In this document: positions 40,353-51,000 of the stretch, piece by piece
Layout of the letters: every line of letters begins with the position of its first letter
Numbering within the stretch: the stretch's first letter is position 1
Assembly (NCBI GenBank): GCA_029237695.1
Contig: CM055279.1
Span: forward strand, 63,151,586-63,215,585
Direction: 5' to 3'
DNA: 64,000 nt
Source of the DNA: Conchocele bisecta
Taxonomy: Eukaryota; Mollusca; Bivalvia; Lucinida; Thyasiridae
Program-made: the position numbers and the translations under genes
The notes under the pieces: model-generated
Seen by the model: the letters and a program-made list of their open reading frames with translations, nothing else
The model's database searches: none
Told to the model about the DNA's origin: nothing

Positions 40353-40983
40353 GTATTTAACCAGTTGGCGGTACAACTCTGTGATTATCTACTAATACTG
40401 ACATGCTAAATTTAAATGTACTATATGATATGTATGCATTTGGGAGCTTAATTAAAGTAAACATGGAAACCATAACATACTACAAAGTATATCTATTTGA
40501 AATAAAAACAATCACAATCTCTGTTGCGGCAACGTAAACATATTGTGGTGGCCATGTTGAATTTGAGTACCAAGACATTGAGAGGTTATAAATGCTGAAT
40601 TGAAGCACCATATAAAGCAATCGCAGTGCCCAACCCAACATGGCACGCCTACCCAATTTAGCATTTTGGCGCTCCCTGTAGAACATGTATGGAATATATA
40701 TGGTGTAAATGGTGGCCATTTTGAAATGTCTCTACCACTTGATAGCTGAGGTCGGGGTTTCACAATAATGTTTACAGTTGTTGAAATTATATTGATATCC
40801 AACTTGGTTACATAGCTATAGACAAGACCCTTTAATCGATGGCGGCCATCTTGGATTTCAAAACGGCGGAAGTACAGCAGGAAAATGTATTGAGTTTTCA
40901 TCAATTAATCAAGTATGATTCAGGAAAGTGTATTCCACACTTTTGTATGACATTTATTAATTTATGTAATCCGAAACATGTTA
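40353..40983. other. No gene; old GGCGGCCATCTTGGAT cores
   Basis: GTGGCCATGTTGAAT (about 40548), GTGGCCATTTTGAAAT (about 40713) and GGCGGCCATCTTGGAT (about 40841) resemble the cores at 6636-7530. The minus-strand frames here carry no domain. Confidence 0.4.
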
Positions 40984-41206
40984 CAGTGTAACCTCTCTGA
41001 ACCGGACACACTAGGAGGCCCCCAGGGTGTCCAGTTTAGAGATGTGCCACTGAAACACAGACAAACCACGTCTTCAAGACACGCGTGTTTGCTTTGTGAT
41101 CATGAACAGATATTATCATCGGAGATAAATGACAATAAACACGTCAAGTTATCAAAATTAATCACAACTAACCTTTCCCTGTGTCCGGTTTACAACGGTT
41201 CCACTG
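40984..41206. mobile_element. pogo/Tigger-like MITE, 223 bp
   Basis: CAGTGTAACCTCTCTGAACCG at left and CGGTTTACAACGGTTCCACTG at right, with TA on both sides. CAGTG-AACCTCTCTAAACCGGACACC ends are typical of pogo-like Tc1/mariner elements. The inner half matches the reversed inner half of 41637-41839. Confidence 0.8.
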
Positions 41207-41636
41207 TATTATGTTTATCGATTTCTGTCAAACATTTGACAAGGTATGGCGAATTGAACTATGATGGCTTCTCAAATATTCTGAACGTTCGGGATTGTTT
41301 TGACTGCAAATAATAACTGTTGCAATGAAATTCAAAATGTAAACTGTTCCACGTCGACATACGCACAGGATTCCTGGTGAATTCCCATTCAGCTACTTGC
41401 AGATGATACTGCATACACAAGTGTTCGTCTTGTAATCGACGCAAGCTTTCTAGACGTAAACTGTGTTTATGCGATAGCTCTAAGTAGAGCTCGTGAGTTG
41501 CACCTCGCAAGGAAACCAGTGCATGTTTCGACGTAAAACTGCTTTATTGTATAACAATTGACACTATGGTTCGCGTAGAAGATGAAGCACGTTTCCAAAT
41601 GAGTTTGGCGTTTACTTATTGTTATACAGTGAAACC
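41207..41636. other. No gene seen
   Basis: Spacer between pogo-like elements. No coding or RNA signal. Confidence 0.5.
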
Positions 41637-41839
41637 TCTCTAAACTGGACACCAAGAAATCACCTGTGATCTTATTTTGATGAGTTTCCTTGTCATTTAT
41701 CTCAGGTGATAATGTCTGTTCGCCATTGCAGAGCACACATATATGGCTCAGAATGATCATGTCGGATTTACAGTGAAACCTCTCTAAGCCGGACACCCTG
41801 GGGACCTCCCAGAGTGTCCGGTTTAGAGAGGTTTCACTG
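41637..41839. mobile_element. pogo/Tigger-like MITE with terminal palindromic copy
   Basis: CAGTGAAACCTCTCTAAACTG starts after TA at 41635. The inner part is the reverse complement of the 40984-41206 interior. Its right end is occupied by a complete 69-bp palindrome, 41771-41839 (CAGTGAAACCTCTCTAAGCC mirrored), which has TA on both sides. This can be read as a small palindromic element inserted at, or replacing, the end of the larger one. Confidence 0.78.
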
Positions 41840-41954
41840 TACATAGACATTAACATACATTGCAACAAAACTAAAGGGATCATAATATTTGGAACATCTA
41901 AAAACAGTAACTATAACTTCCGACTTGGAAATGTAATACATACTAGAGATTGTT

Positions 41955-42460
41955 ATTGAGAATAGATATCCATATCTCTATAAGCATACATATCTCTATA
42001 AGAATACACATCTCTATAAGAATACATATCTCTATAACATATCTCTATAAGAACATATATATATCTATAAGAACACATATCTTTATAAGAATACATATCT
42101 CTATAAGAATACATATCTAAATAAGCATACATATCTCTATAAGAATACATATCTCTATAAGCATACATAACTCAATAACATATCTCAATAAGAATACATA
42201 TCTCTATAAGAATACATATCTATATAAGCATACATATCTCTATAAGAATACATATCTATAACATATCTCTATAATAATACTTTTATATACATCTATAAGA
42301 ATACATATGCTATATAAGCATACATATCTCTATAAGAATACATATCTCTATAAGATACATATTCTCTATAAGAATACTATCTCACTCTATAAGCATACAT
42401 ATCTCTAAGAATACATATCCTATAAGAATACTCTATAATATATCTCTATATGATACATAT
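41955..42460. repeat. 18-bp minisatellite ATCTCTATAAGAATACAT
   Basis: About 27 units of CATATCTCTATAAGAATA with GCATAC variants and occasional short units. Minus translation gives SYRDMY repeats, an artefact of the 18-bp period. Confidence 0.92.
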
Positions 42461-42640
42461 CGATACCTGTGATTCTATCCAGGAGCGGAAGCTTTCTAAA
42501 TACTCGTAAGCACGTGGCTCAGCAAGCGAAAATAACAACTATTACACAAAGTCATATGTTCTGTCTACACGCATTACATGTACCACTGACTCAACAATTG
42601 TCAATTGATTTACAGCCACACTTGGTCGAGTATACAGTTT

Positions 42641-42986
42641 CAAGGTGTATGCCCACGTGGTTATAACAACAACAACACATAATGAAACTACGTATTATTT
42701 CATTGTGACCTTATTATTTAAAGGAATTGATGAAATATGGCGCATCAAAGGAGTCTTGTTAAGCTGCATTTGGTGGTCTCGGTACGTTGGCCAAAACTTA
42801 AGTGGTTTTTGCGATGAATCGATTTTCGTGTCAAATGACACGGAAATCGATTATTCGCAACAACGACATAAGTACATTATGTACCGAACTCACGGGACCG
42901 TCAAATGCAGCTCACGAAGACGCGTTTGCGCGCTTTCAATATTTTCAGCCATTGTTGTTGTTGTAACCACGTGATCATGTACCTTG
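42641..42986. mobile_element. Foldback element with CACGTGGTTATAACAACAAC ends, copy 1
   Basis: The left end CAAGGTGTATGCCCACGTGG is mirrored by CCACGTGATCATGTACCTTG at right, followed inward by (ACA)n / (TGT)n. The arms pair at several levels (GCTGCATTTG / CAAATGCAGC) and close on an inner hairpin 42808-42860 with GAATCGATTTTCGTGTCA arms. A sister copy is at 54124-54545. Confidence 0.8.
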
Positions 42987-43167
42987 AGTTTTACTAATTA
43001 CAAATACAGTTGCGAAGTATAGAGATACGAATACATTATTATTGAACCAATACATACATACATGTCCACTGCCGGATCAATAATTATAACACTATTTGTA
43101 ATTCATGTATACAAACGCAAGGAATGTAAATATTTTTCTGTAATTTTTCTCATTTCTCATCAAAAGT

Positions 43168-43232
43168 GTATGTTGTTACTACTCAGTTGAACCGTCTCGG
43201 CGAGACGGTTCAACTGAGTGGTAACAACATAC
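43168..43232. repeat. 65-bp foldback GTATGTTGTTACTACTCAG
   Basis: 32-bp arms with one mismatch and a one-base centre (GAACCGTCTCGGCGAGACGGTTC). Extended pairing and a tiny loop make this one of the strongest hairpins in the window. Confidence 0.82.
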
Positions 43233-43664
43233 CCTTTAGGTGGGTGACGGGGGCACCCAGCCGATTCGCCGGACCAATATTATGATGCCCTGCATGCACA
43301 TTGAATAACAGCCTTCAATCTACACCTATGAATATGCCTGTTATATGATAAGCTCGGTAGACACCCACTGCCAATTACAATGAAAACGATGTTTTACTTA
43401 TGGGTTTGGAATATAATAGTGAGTCATGCATGTACATGTAGCAACAATGATGATCAAACTTGGTTTTGGAATATATTTCGAAACTTACAATTACTATTTA
43501 TAAATGGCTATACATTATTCATGAAATACTAAATAAAACTGGTCATTCACGCGACTACGACGTGTTCGCAACTTCTATTATATTTCTATTTCTAACACTA
43601 TCGAGTATGAATTACGCTGGCCTAATCTAAATTGAAAAAAATCATATGTTCAACATATCTACTC
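43233..43664. other. No gene seen
   Basis: Non-coding AT-rich sequence. Confidence 0.5.
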
Positions 43665-44290
43665 GTGCATGTTTCCACATTTAAATATCCGCCATGTTGT
43701 TGTAATAACAATTGTTAAGTACATGTATATACACCCGTATACACACTCTGTTTCCAACGTATCTTAACGTAAATGCATGCACATGTAAATAGCCGCCTTG
43801 TTGTTATAATACCAATTGCTATGTACATGTATATACACTCCTATACACACTCTGTGTCCAATATATATTAACGTATATGCATGCACATGTAAATAACCGC
43901 CTTGCTGTTGTAATACCAATTGTTATGTGCATGTATATACACTCCTATACACACTCTGCTTCCTACAAATCTTTACGTACATGCATGCACATGTCAATAT
44001 CCGCCATGTTGTATACAATACCAATTGTTATGTGCATGTATATACACTCCTCTACACATTTTGTTTCCAACATATCCTAACGTGCATGCATACACATGTA
44101 CATATCCACCATGTTGTTGTAATACCAATTGCTATGTAGATATATATGCACTCCTATGCACACACTCTGTTTACATGTCAATATCCACCATGTTGTCGAT
44201 TATACCAGTTGTTAGGTGCATGTACATATACTCGTATACACACTCTATTTCCAACATGTCTACACATGCATATTTAAATGTCTGACATGT
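43665..44290. repeat. ~104-bp tandem array
   Basis: CCGCCATGTTGTTGTAATAC starts near 43691, 43795, 43899, 44003, 44108, 44187 (short unit) and 44287. Units include ATGTACATGTATATACACTC, CTATACACACTCTG and ATGCATGCACATGTAAAT. Confidence 0.88.
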
Positions 44291-44329
44291 TTTTGATAAT
44301 ACCAATAATTATCATGATCATGTCCATGT

Positions 44330-44500
44330 ATATTATAGGAATGAATGGCCTTTTTGTGGAATTTATCGGGGTATAAACTTGGAAAAGTCGCGGGAATACT
44401 GGACGAAGGCCGGAAGGGCTCGTCCAGTATTCCCGCGACTTTTCCAAGTTTATATCCCCGATAAATTCAACAAAAATGCCATTCATTCCATATAATTCTA
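44330..44500. repeat. Near-perfect ~170-bp foldback
   Basis: Arms of about 76 bp: AATTTATCGGGGTATAAACTT, GGAAAAGTCGCGGGAATACT and GGACGA at left are mirrored at right (TCGTCC, AGTATTCCCGCGACTTTTCC, AAGTTTATATCCCCGATAAATT). The loop is about 16 bp. Only a few mismatches in the outer arms. Confidence 0.88.
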
Positions 44501-45013
44501 GCATTTGAAATAAATTCATCAAGAAAATGTGTTTATTTTCCGTTTTCTTAAGAATTATTTTAACTGCGCCTCACGGTTACGGAAAGTAGTTCGGCGTGGG
44601 AGTTTACTGGGATATAAATTTTGAACAGAGACTTGCTACGAGCCAATCAAATGTTAGGGAATTGTGTAAATATTTTTGTGCTGGAATTATACACTCATAT
44701 ACCATCGTATAGCCTGATAATATGCTCATTAACGGTTATGTTCTTTTATATTCACAGACAGGGTGTATATTACGTATTTTAGTCACTCTGTGTCGCCGGA
44801 CGGTATAGTATATCTCGGTGGTATTTCGAAACACGTTGTAACAGTTATCACTTCTGATTGCATACTTACATACATTGTAATATGCTTAATACATTATACG
44901 ACACAGTATTGTGTGCTATAGTGGGCTCGTATAGTAGACGTATAGCCACATCTGACCAGTCCACGATTTACTGTACCTTGCATTGGTCGGCATTTATCGT
45001 TTGACCATCTGAA
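44501..45013. other. No gene seen
   Basis: AT-rich, without coding or RNA signal. Confidence 0.5.
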
Positions 45014-45132
45014 AAATAAATAGAGAATAGTAGGTTATAGTGCCGTGAATGGGAAAACATATTTGACAATCCCGTTTCCGTGCCGCGCTAGATATTTTCC
45101 CATTCACGGCACTATTCTACTATTCTATTTAT
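45014..45132. mobile_element. Foldback with GTGCCGTGAATGGGAAAA arms
   Basis: ATAAATAGAGAATAGTAGG, then TAGTGCCGTGAATGGGAAAA at left, mirrored at right (TTTTCCCATTCACGGCACTA, TTCTATTTAT). The centre carries CCCGTTTCCGTGCCGCGC. A partial relative is at 58500-58590, again next to a TTTCACGGCACCGTG module, so the two may belong to one element. Confidence 0.78.
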
Positions 45133-45185
45133 CTCGTCAACATTACAAATAGCTTTAAAATGCCAAAAGATAATCCCATCCTCAT

Positions 45186-45328
45186 CCTCAAAATCGGAGA
45201 ATCGACTAGTATGGCAACCGCACATATTCATACGCAGCGATTAGGTCGTATTGACAGGATATCAAAAATATTTCACGGCACCGTGTTTCACGGCACATAC
45301 ATGTACGCTCTGTGTTGACGGGATAAGA
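45186..45328. repeat. TTTCACGGCACCGTG module, copy 3
   Basis: AATCGGAGAATCGACTAGTA, GCAACCGCACATATTCATAC, GTATTGACAGGATATC, TTTCACGGCACCGTG and TGTGTTGACGGGATAA in the same order as 6431-6547. Confidence 0.78.
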
Positions 45329-45364
45329 AACAATTACATGTACGTGTTTTACGTGAATTATGTA

Positions 45365-45431
45365 CAGTGTAACTCCTCTAAACCGAATACCATGGGACCC
45401 CATTGTGTCTAATTTAAATGGGTTTTCAGTG
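45365..45431. mobile_element. Decayed palindromic pogo-like MITE
   Basis: CAGTGTAACTCCTCTAAACCG folds onto ATGGGTTTTCAG-like right arm with many mismatches. Size as in 45501-45569. Confidence 0.55.
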
Positions 45432-45500
45432 TAATTTATGGCATTGTCCTGTGTGGTTATAACGGAAAATGACAGAAATTTGCCATCGAGTGCTTAATTA

Positions 45501-45569
45501 CAGTTGAACCTCTCTAAACCGAACACCCTGTGGACATCACAGGGTGTCCGGTTTCGAGAGGTTCCACTG
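45501..45569. mobile_element. Palindromic pogo-like MITE, 69 bp
   Basis: CAGTTGAACCTCTCTAAACCG...CGGTTTCGAGAGGTTCCACTG, TA on both sides, centre GGACATCACAGGG. Minimal element that is almost only TIRs. Confidence 0.8.
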
Positions 45570-45627
45570 TAACTTGTTTTGAATGAGTATCTATGAGTAC
45601 ATGATAATTACCGAACACGAATATTAA

Positions 45628-46129
45628 AGGTACATGCCCACTCAGTCGGCACAAAATGCTCGATATATCTGAGACATCATCTGATACATGTTCTGGCAAA
45701 ATAAACATTCATTCACCATTACCCCACGTATTGATTGGCATTATTATATATTTTATATCAGACGTAAATATCCACCCTGATATTAATGGTGATAACCGTG
45801 TTTCCTTACAATATTAACAATACTCTTTATTCTCTGTATTTATTTTTCGATGTGCAATTGATCATACGCTATAATATGTCGAAAATATTATTTTCAGGTG
45901 ACGCATTTACTTATTATAAATACTTAAAAATATAATCACTCATTTGCATATGAAAATAGCCTGCTACCACCGCGAGCGACTATCAGTAAAATAAATATTA
46001 CTTTAACTGATTATATCTGTATAGCGGGCACTCGTAATTTTTAGAACCGGTTGAATAGTGACACAATTATACACTTAATATTTAATTCCTATACAATAAC
46101 ATTTTGTGGCTACTGCGTGGCATGTACAT
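45628..46129. mobile_element. TTAA-flanked MITE, copy 3 (longest)
   Basis: AGGTACATGCCCACTCAGTCGGC at left and GCCACGCAGTAGCC-type mirror ending in CATGTACAT at right, flanked by TTAA at 45624-45627 and 46130-46133. The interior has ATTGATTGGCATTATTATAT and GATAACCGTGTTTCC, shared with the other copies. Confidence 0.83.
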
Positions 46130-46178
46130 TTAAAGGAAGGTACATTGAAATGGTTGTATTATTGCATTTCGACCAACC

Positions 46179-46236
46179 ACGGTGACAATGGTGCTAGGAT
46201 ACGTTTGTTTCATGGACAGTGACATGTCACAGACCA
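46179..46236. repeat. Short foldback GATACGTTTGTTTC
   Basis: GATACGTTTGTTTCATGG pairs with CACGAAACAAACGCATC around GTGACATGTCAC, itself a perfect dyad. Confidence 0.6.
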
Positions 46237-46377
46237 CGAAACAAACGCATCAAAAATATAATATAAAATTGGGGAATGCAAAATCAAGGTTATACGACTC
46301 GGAATATGCACACCTGTCTAATTAATTGATTTGTTCAATGATCACCAACGCATGGGAAATTACCACAACCGTATGTA

Positions 46378-46536
46378 ACACAAAATCTACATAAACGCAA
46401 CTAATTAATGCTACGTCTAAATAATTAGAGTCAGTATTACCGTACCCTTTGGAGCTAGCTCTAAATATGTAATGCTAGCTCTATTTGGAGCCGGCATTAA
46501 TTATTTGTAAATTGTCTATGTAAATTTGGTGTTTCA
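46378..46536. mobile_element. CAAAATCTACATAAACG foldback MITE
   Basis: AACACAAAATCTACATAAAC at left is mirrored by GTCTATGTAAATTTGGTGTT at right. Inner parts repeat TAATGCTAGCTCTA and TTTGGAGC. A partial copy is at 2457-2550. Confidence 0.7.
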
Positions 46537-46589
46537 TACAACCGGCATACTACACTGAATATGGCGGACACGATCTTCAAATTATAAAC

Positions 46590-46626
46590 CAAGTACACCC
46601 CCCCACCCCCCCCCTCCCCCCCCCCC
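46590..46626. repeat. C-rich tract
   Basis: Poly-C with a few A or T. Low complexity. Confidence 0.9.
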
Positions 46627-46794
46627 TAAAATTCGCCGAGTAAAGATATTTTACAAGTTACAAGGCACGTTTCATGCCAAGTGCCATGTATTCCATGCAT
46701 TTTTCGGTCGTTTTCTTTTTGTTTCAAAATTTAAACGTTTTCAATCGAAAATCATGTCTAAACATACTGTGACAGTGTCAATATTTTTGCTCCA

Positions 46795-46992
46795 AAATGC
46801 ACCAGAACGCAGGAAATGCGATGTAGATTTCCAAAATTTTCCGGGGTGGGGGGGGGGGGGTGGGGGGGGGGGGGAATGCCCCCGGACCCCCCTAGTGCTA
46901 TCCCGAGCTCTGCTCGGTCGACTATTTACTATAGTCAAGTATTGCTAAATAGTTACGCCCCCCAACCCGAAATCCTGGATCCGCGCCTGACA
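46795..46992 (-). repeat. GGGGGCATTCCCCC retroelement-tail-like repeat
   Basis: On the minus strand: CAGGCGCGGATCCAGGATTT, GGGGGGCGTAAC, CGAGCAGAGCTCGGGATAGC, GGGGGGGTCCGGGGGCATTC then a poly-C run. It shares the CCCCCGGACCCCCCTAG core with 6034-6340. This motif order is common in invertebrate dispersed retroelement tails. Confidence 0.55.
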
Positions 46993-47159
46993 CGAGTGAG
47001 TATTGAATATACAATGTATTGTTTTTTTATTTTTTCATCATAAGCACAACCCCAGCCATAAAAAAGCTTTACCGATTCCCAAATACGGTTTATGTAGTTG
47101 TCACACGTCCATACTTATTACACTAATGTATCATAATATTTAATGGATATTTAATGGAC

Positions 47160-47578
47160 GGCGTAAATTAACGGTAGGGATTCCTCCTTATTGGAATCAC
47201 GATTTGCCTGGTTTGGCCCTCATGTACGTTTTTATCTTTTGCTCTTTCGTTACCTGGGAGTTTAATTGGATTATTGCCAAAAAGTTAACTTTATAAAAGT
47301 AGTAAGATATTATTACTCATCCTACTGCTTTTGGGAGGGGCCAAGTTATTCTGGTGTGGCGAGGACCTGACATCAGATCAGAATTATTCTGATTTCAGGG
47401 CTGAATATATATTGTTTTATTGTAAATATTCAGTTCTGATTTTTGGATCCCCCCCATTTGTACATGTACTGGAACATGTACAGGTAATATATGGGATTTA
47501 GTACTAAGTATTGACACGGCCTGAAATGACCTTAGCTGTTGATAGGCCGTTAAACCCCAACAAACAAACAAACAAACA
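47160..47578 (+). mobile_element. SINE-like dispersed repeat, copy 5 (diverged)
   Basis: TTAACGGTAGGGATTCCTCC, GTTTGGCCCTCATGTACG, GACCTGACATCAGATCAG and GACCTTAGCTGTTGATAGGC, ending in a (CAAA)n tail. The head and tail are as in copies 3 and 4. Confidence 0.68.
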
Positions 47579-47811
47579 AAATACACTATGTATGCAATAA
47601 TGGCAATTACACCGCGATTACACTAATCTTGACAATATTTGTAATTATTTGTATTTCAAAATACTTGAATATTGTGGTTGAATTCAAACATATTTATTTG
47701 CTGAACTCAGCCAATCTAACTGCTTGATTGCGCGTTGAGATCGTTAACAGATGTTCCGAAACATGGGCATTTGGACAAGATTAACGCAAATGGTTGTATA
47801 CACCTGATTTA
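47579..47811. other. Putative 3' UTR / flank of the mind bomb-like gene
   Basis: Lies downstream of the minus-strand stop at 47865. Contains one AATAAA on the minus strand (47693-47698). No other feature. Confidence 0.4.
47693..47698 (-). promoter_or_regulatory. Candidate polyadenylation signal AATAAA
   Basis: AATAAA on the minus strand about 167 bp downstream of the stop codon at 47865-47867 of the mind bomb-like gene. Plausible position, not verified. Confidence 0.35.
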
Positions 47812-47860
47812 CAGTGGGACCTCTCTATGCCGGACACCCTGGTTTATAGAGGTGACACTG
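47812..47860. mobile_element. Short palindromic pogo-like MITE directly after the stop codon
   Basis: CAGTGGGACCTCTCTATGCCG pairs with TATAGAGGTGACACTG, with TA on both sides. At 49 bp it is an internally shortened relative of 45501-45569. It ends 4 bp from the stop codon of the mind bomb-like gene, so it would be the very start of the 3' UTR. Confidence 0.75.
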
Positions 47861-47864
47861 TAGT

Positions 47865-48075
47865 TTACTTGCCAAGACTGCGTCGTTCGGCAATAGACTC
47901 GTCGCAAATCGGGCACTCATCGAATCTGACGCTACAGCGACGGCAGCAGACCTTGTGTCCACATGGCTGAAATATGACGTCCGCCTTCCTATTGCATTCA
48001 TCCACGGCGCATGGATTTGACTTCTTTGTGAGTAACTTTTGAAGCAATGCCAATGTCCCTAGGCCCGCCTGTGCG
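47865..48075 (-). CDS. Terminal RING exon of the mind bomb-like gene
   Basis: The acceptor is TATATTCCAG followed by CGCACAGG. The first base completes a Gly codon with the previous exon. It codes 69 residues to TAA at 47865-47867. The RING reads C-x4-C, then DVIFQPCGHKVCCRRC, then six residues and CPIC. The first pair is C-AVDE-C where C-x2-C is usual, and the rest is standard. In RING E3 ligases these residues bind two zinc ions and recruit E2. Confidence 0.85.
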
Positions 48076-51000
48076 CTGGAATATACACCATGTTGTCTTA
48101 CACGTGAATGTAAATGCTTGGATTTTACGACGGCACTGGCTCAATGACCTTGCATGTCGTCTCGCAAGAAGGGGAGAAAGGAATTAGGTGGATACAGAGG
48201 AAACAGGCCCCATGGGGCCTACATGTAGGTCTTATAGAATAGTCCCCTCTGGTTCTTTAACGTGCCCAGACTCTCCTTCAAATCTGATACACGGGACCGC
48301 TGTTTAGTGTTAAAGTCCCCATCCGAAAGGACTAGTAGAGCAGGAAACACAAAGTATCTCTGACGAAATACTGACGCCCAGGAACTGAACCCTGAATCGA
48401 ACCCGGGTCGCCAGCGTGGCAGTCCGACGGTGTATTCCCTCGGCCACGGTCTGCTCCACGCTGGTCCACGCGACGTTATCCGCACCTTTATACCTGTATG
48501 AGACGCTCGCCATTTCAAGTTACACAGCAGTCGCTTTACGTCTCGGAAAATCAACTACAGATAAGTCAGGGTGTGGGATCACGTGTTTCCGAACGTCGTG
48601 ACGTCATGTTTTTAGATGCGTTTACAGTATGTTTCGCTTAATATCTTTCTAATGGAATGACATATTTTTTAGGAAATATACCGAAGCAAATGCGGAACAG
48701 GTATTGTATAGGCGGGTTTAATCTCACAATTCTGTAGTTTTTACAAGTTTTTTAAATTGTATAAGTGTTCGCATTTTTACCCTACTATGTTAGTATGTAG
48801 ATTCCTTCATATTATATTTTCTATTTTCGGGACTGGTGCCCGCGCGACAGCATCTATATTTATTTAGAAAATGGGATGAATCTTTTTCTCAATAACAAAA
48901 AAGTCACCCTCACCAAAAAGGTATTTAATGAAATTCCATCAAATATTGATTTTATTGCGATGGGAATTTAAAGTGGGGCTAAAAAATAGAAGGAAATAAT
49001 TGTTTACATTGTTGACCGATTTTAAAATAACCTTTCATTTTCTGTTATATCATTTCCAACCTATCTCGCCAATTTCTAAAATATTTCGTTTTCTAAAAAT
49101 TGTTTTTACGCAATAAAATCAATATTTGATGGAATTTCATCAAATAAAAAACTTTGGAGACGGTGACTCTGTTGTTATTGATGAAACTGTACTTACACTT
49201 GCATATTTTTTCAGATGTAATGTGTTTAATAGCCAAAGATTCGTGGAATAGACAATATATACATGAGCATATAATGTTCATAGTGCACTGTCGGGATAAT
49301 GTGGCGATATGACATATAATCAGTGTTGTTAGAACATGTTCCGATAAAAAATAGACAAATGGCAAATTATGAATACGTATAGTACATGCACTGGTATCTG
49401 TGTCGTCTCGTCCCGAATAACTCATATAAAACAAGATTTGCATTTTAGTTTTGTTGCGTTTCGGAAAAAGTATACCAAGAAATATCAAACTGGGGACCTA
49501 CACACAATGTCATGAGGAAATCGCCGTGACAGACGTACATATATTTTGAATTCATATTTATTTTGAATTCATGATGAAACCGCCGTGACAGACGTACATG
49601 TATTTTGAATTCACATTTATTTTGAATTCATGATGAAACCGCCGTGACGGACGTACATGTATTTTGAATTCATGATGAAACCGCCGTGACAGACGTACAT
49701 GTATTTTTAATTCATGATGAAACCATCGTGACAGACGTACATGTATTTTTAATTCATGATCAAACCATCGTGACAGACGTACATGTATTTTGAATTCATG
49801 ATGCGACCGCCGTGACAGACGTACTGTATTTTGTATTCAAGATGTACCGTACAGATGAACACGCGTGACATACGTACAGTATTTTGAATTCAAGATGAAA
49901 ACGCTCCGTGAGACGTACGTATGAATTCAAGATAAACCGCCTGACGGACGTACATGTATTTTGAATTCATGATGAAACCGCCGTGACAGACATACATGTA
50001 TTTTGAATTCAGGATGAAACCGCCGTGAAGGACGTACATTTATTTTGATTTAATGATGAAACCGCCGTGACAGACGTACATGTATTTTGAATTCAAGATG
50101 AAACCGCCGTGACGGACGTACATGTATTTTGAATTAATGATTCATATCTGCACACTAATCCAGTCGAGGCTTTACACAATAAATATGTCCGGATTACAAA
50201 ATTGATTTCGTTGGCATGACGCTGAACGAACTTCACCTTCCGACATTTGTTTGAAGCTGCTCGTTTGAAGTTGCATGTAGCCGTGTTGAATCTGCACATC
50301 GGGAACGTGTGTATTCGATTTCCATTATTAATTTACACACAACCGACTTGAAAGAAACGATGATAATTTTAACAACGATCTGTCAATGTGGGACTTATTA
50401 ATTAAAGTTGTACATATTTAAGACCTGTGATCAACAATGGTTGCAAATCTACTAGACTAAGTACAATATATGCTGAGGCGTACGGTCGAGTACGTTGTCC
50501 GTCATCAGGTCATACTTTTGATAACGTCAAAACGACGTCAATCCTGGCTAAAATCGACGTCTACACGTGAGTGCATTGACTGGGTTTTCTAGCGCGAACA
50601 TACAAGTACATGTTACTATGTACATTACACAATGGTTGTCTGTATCAAAACCATTAGTAAATATAATGCTAGATATTTTAAAGTTGGTATTGTTCTGTTA
50701 TATTCATATGCGACCGCTACAAAATGCACATCAATGTCGTTCATTCAAATAACCATGTTTACAATTGGTAATTTTTAAAGATTTTTACACTTAATGCGAT
50801 ATTTTTGAAAGTCACTAAACAAGTTTCGTGAAATCGTCTGTGGAATAATCGCGTTATAAAGTGCATATAATATAAGTGGTAGCAGATGTGGATACAAATC
50901 AGTAGGCTTCGCCAATGGTGGCTGCAATTATGTTCGCAGTATATATTCCACCTTATAGAACACACATACATGTACGCCTCCATCTGCGCTGACGAAAGTC

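Noticed and set aside
40978..41313. 111-residue plus frame
   Set aside because: Starts inside a pogo-like MITE and reads across its TIR.
41953..42168. SYRDMY repeat protein
   Set aside because: Translation of the 18-bp minisatellite.
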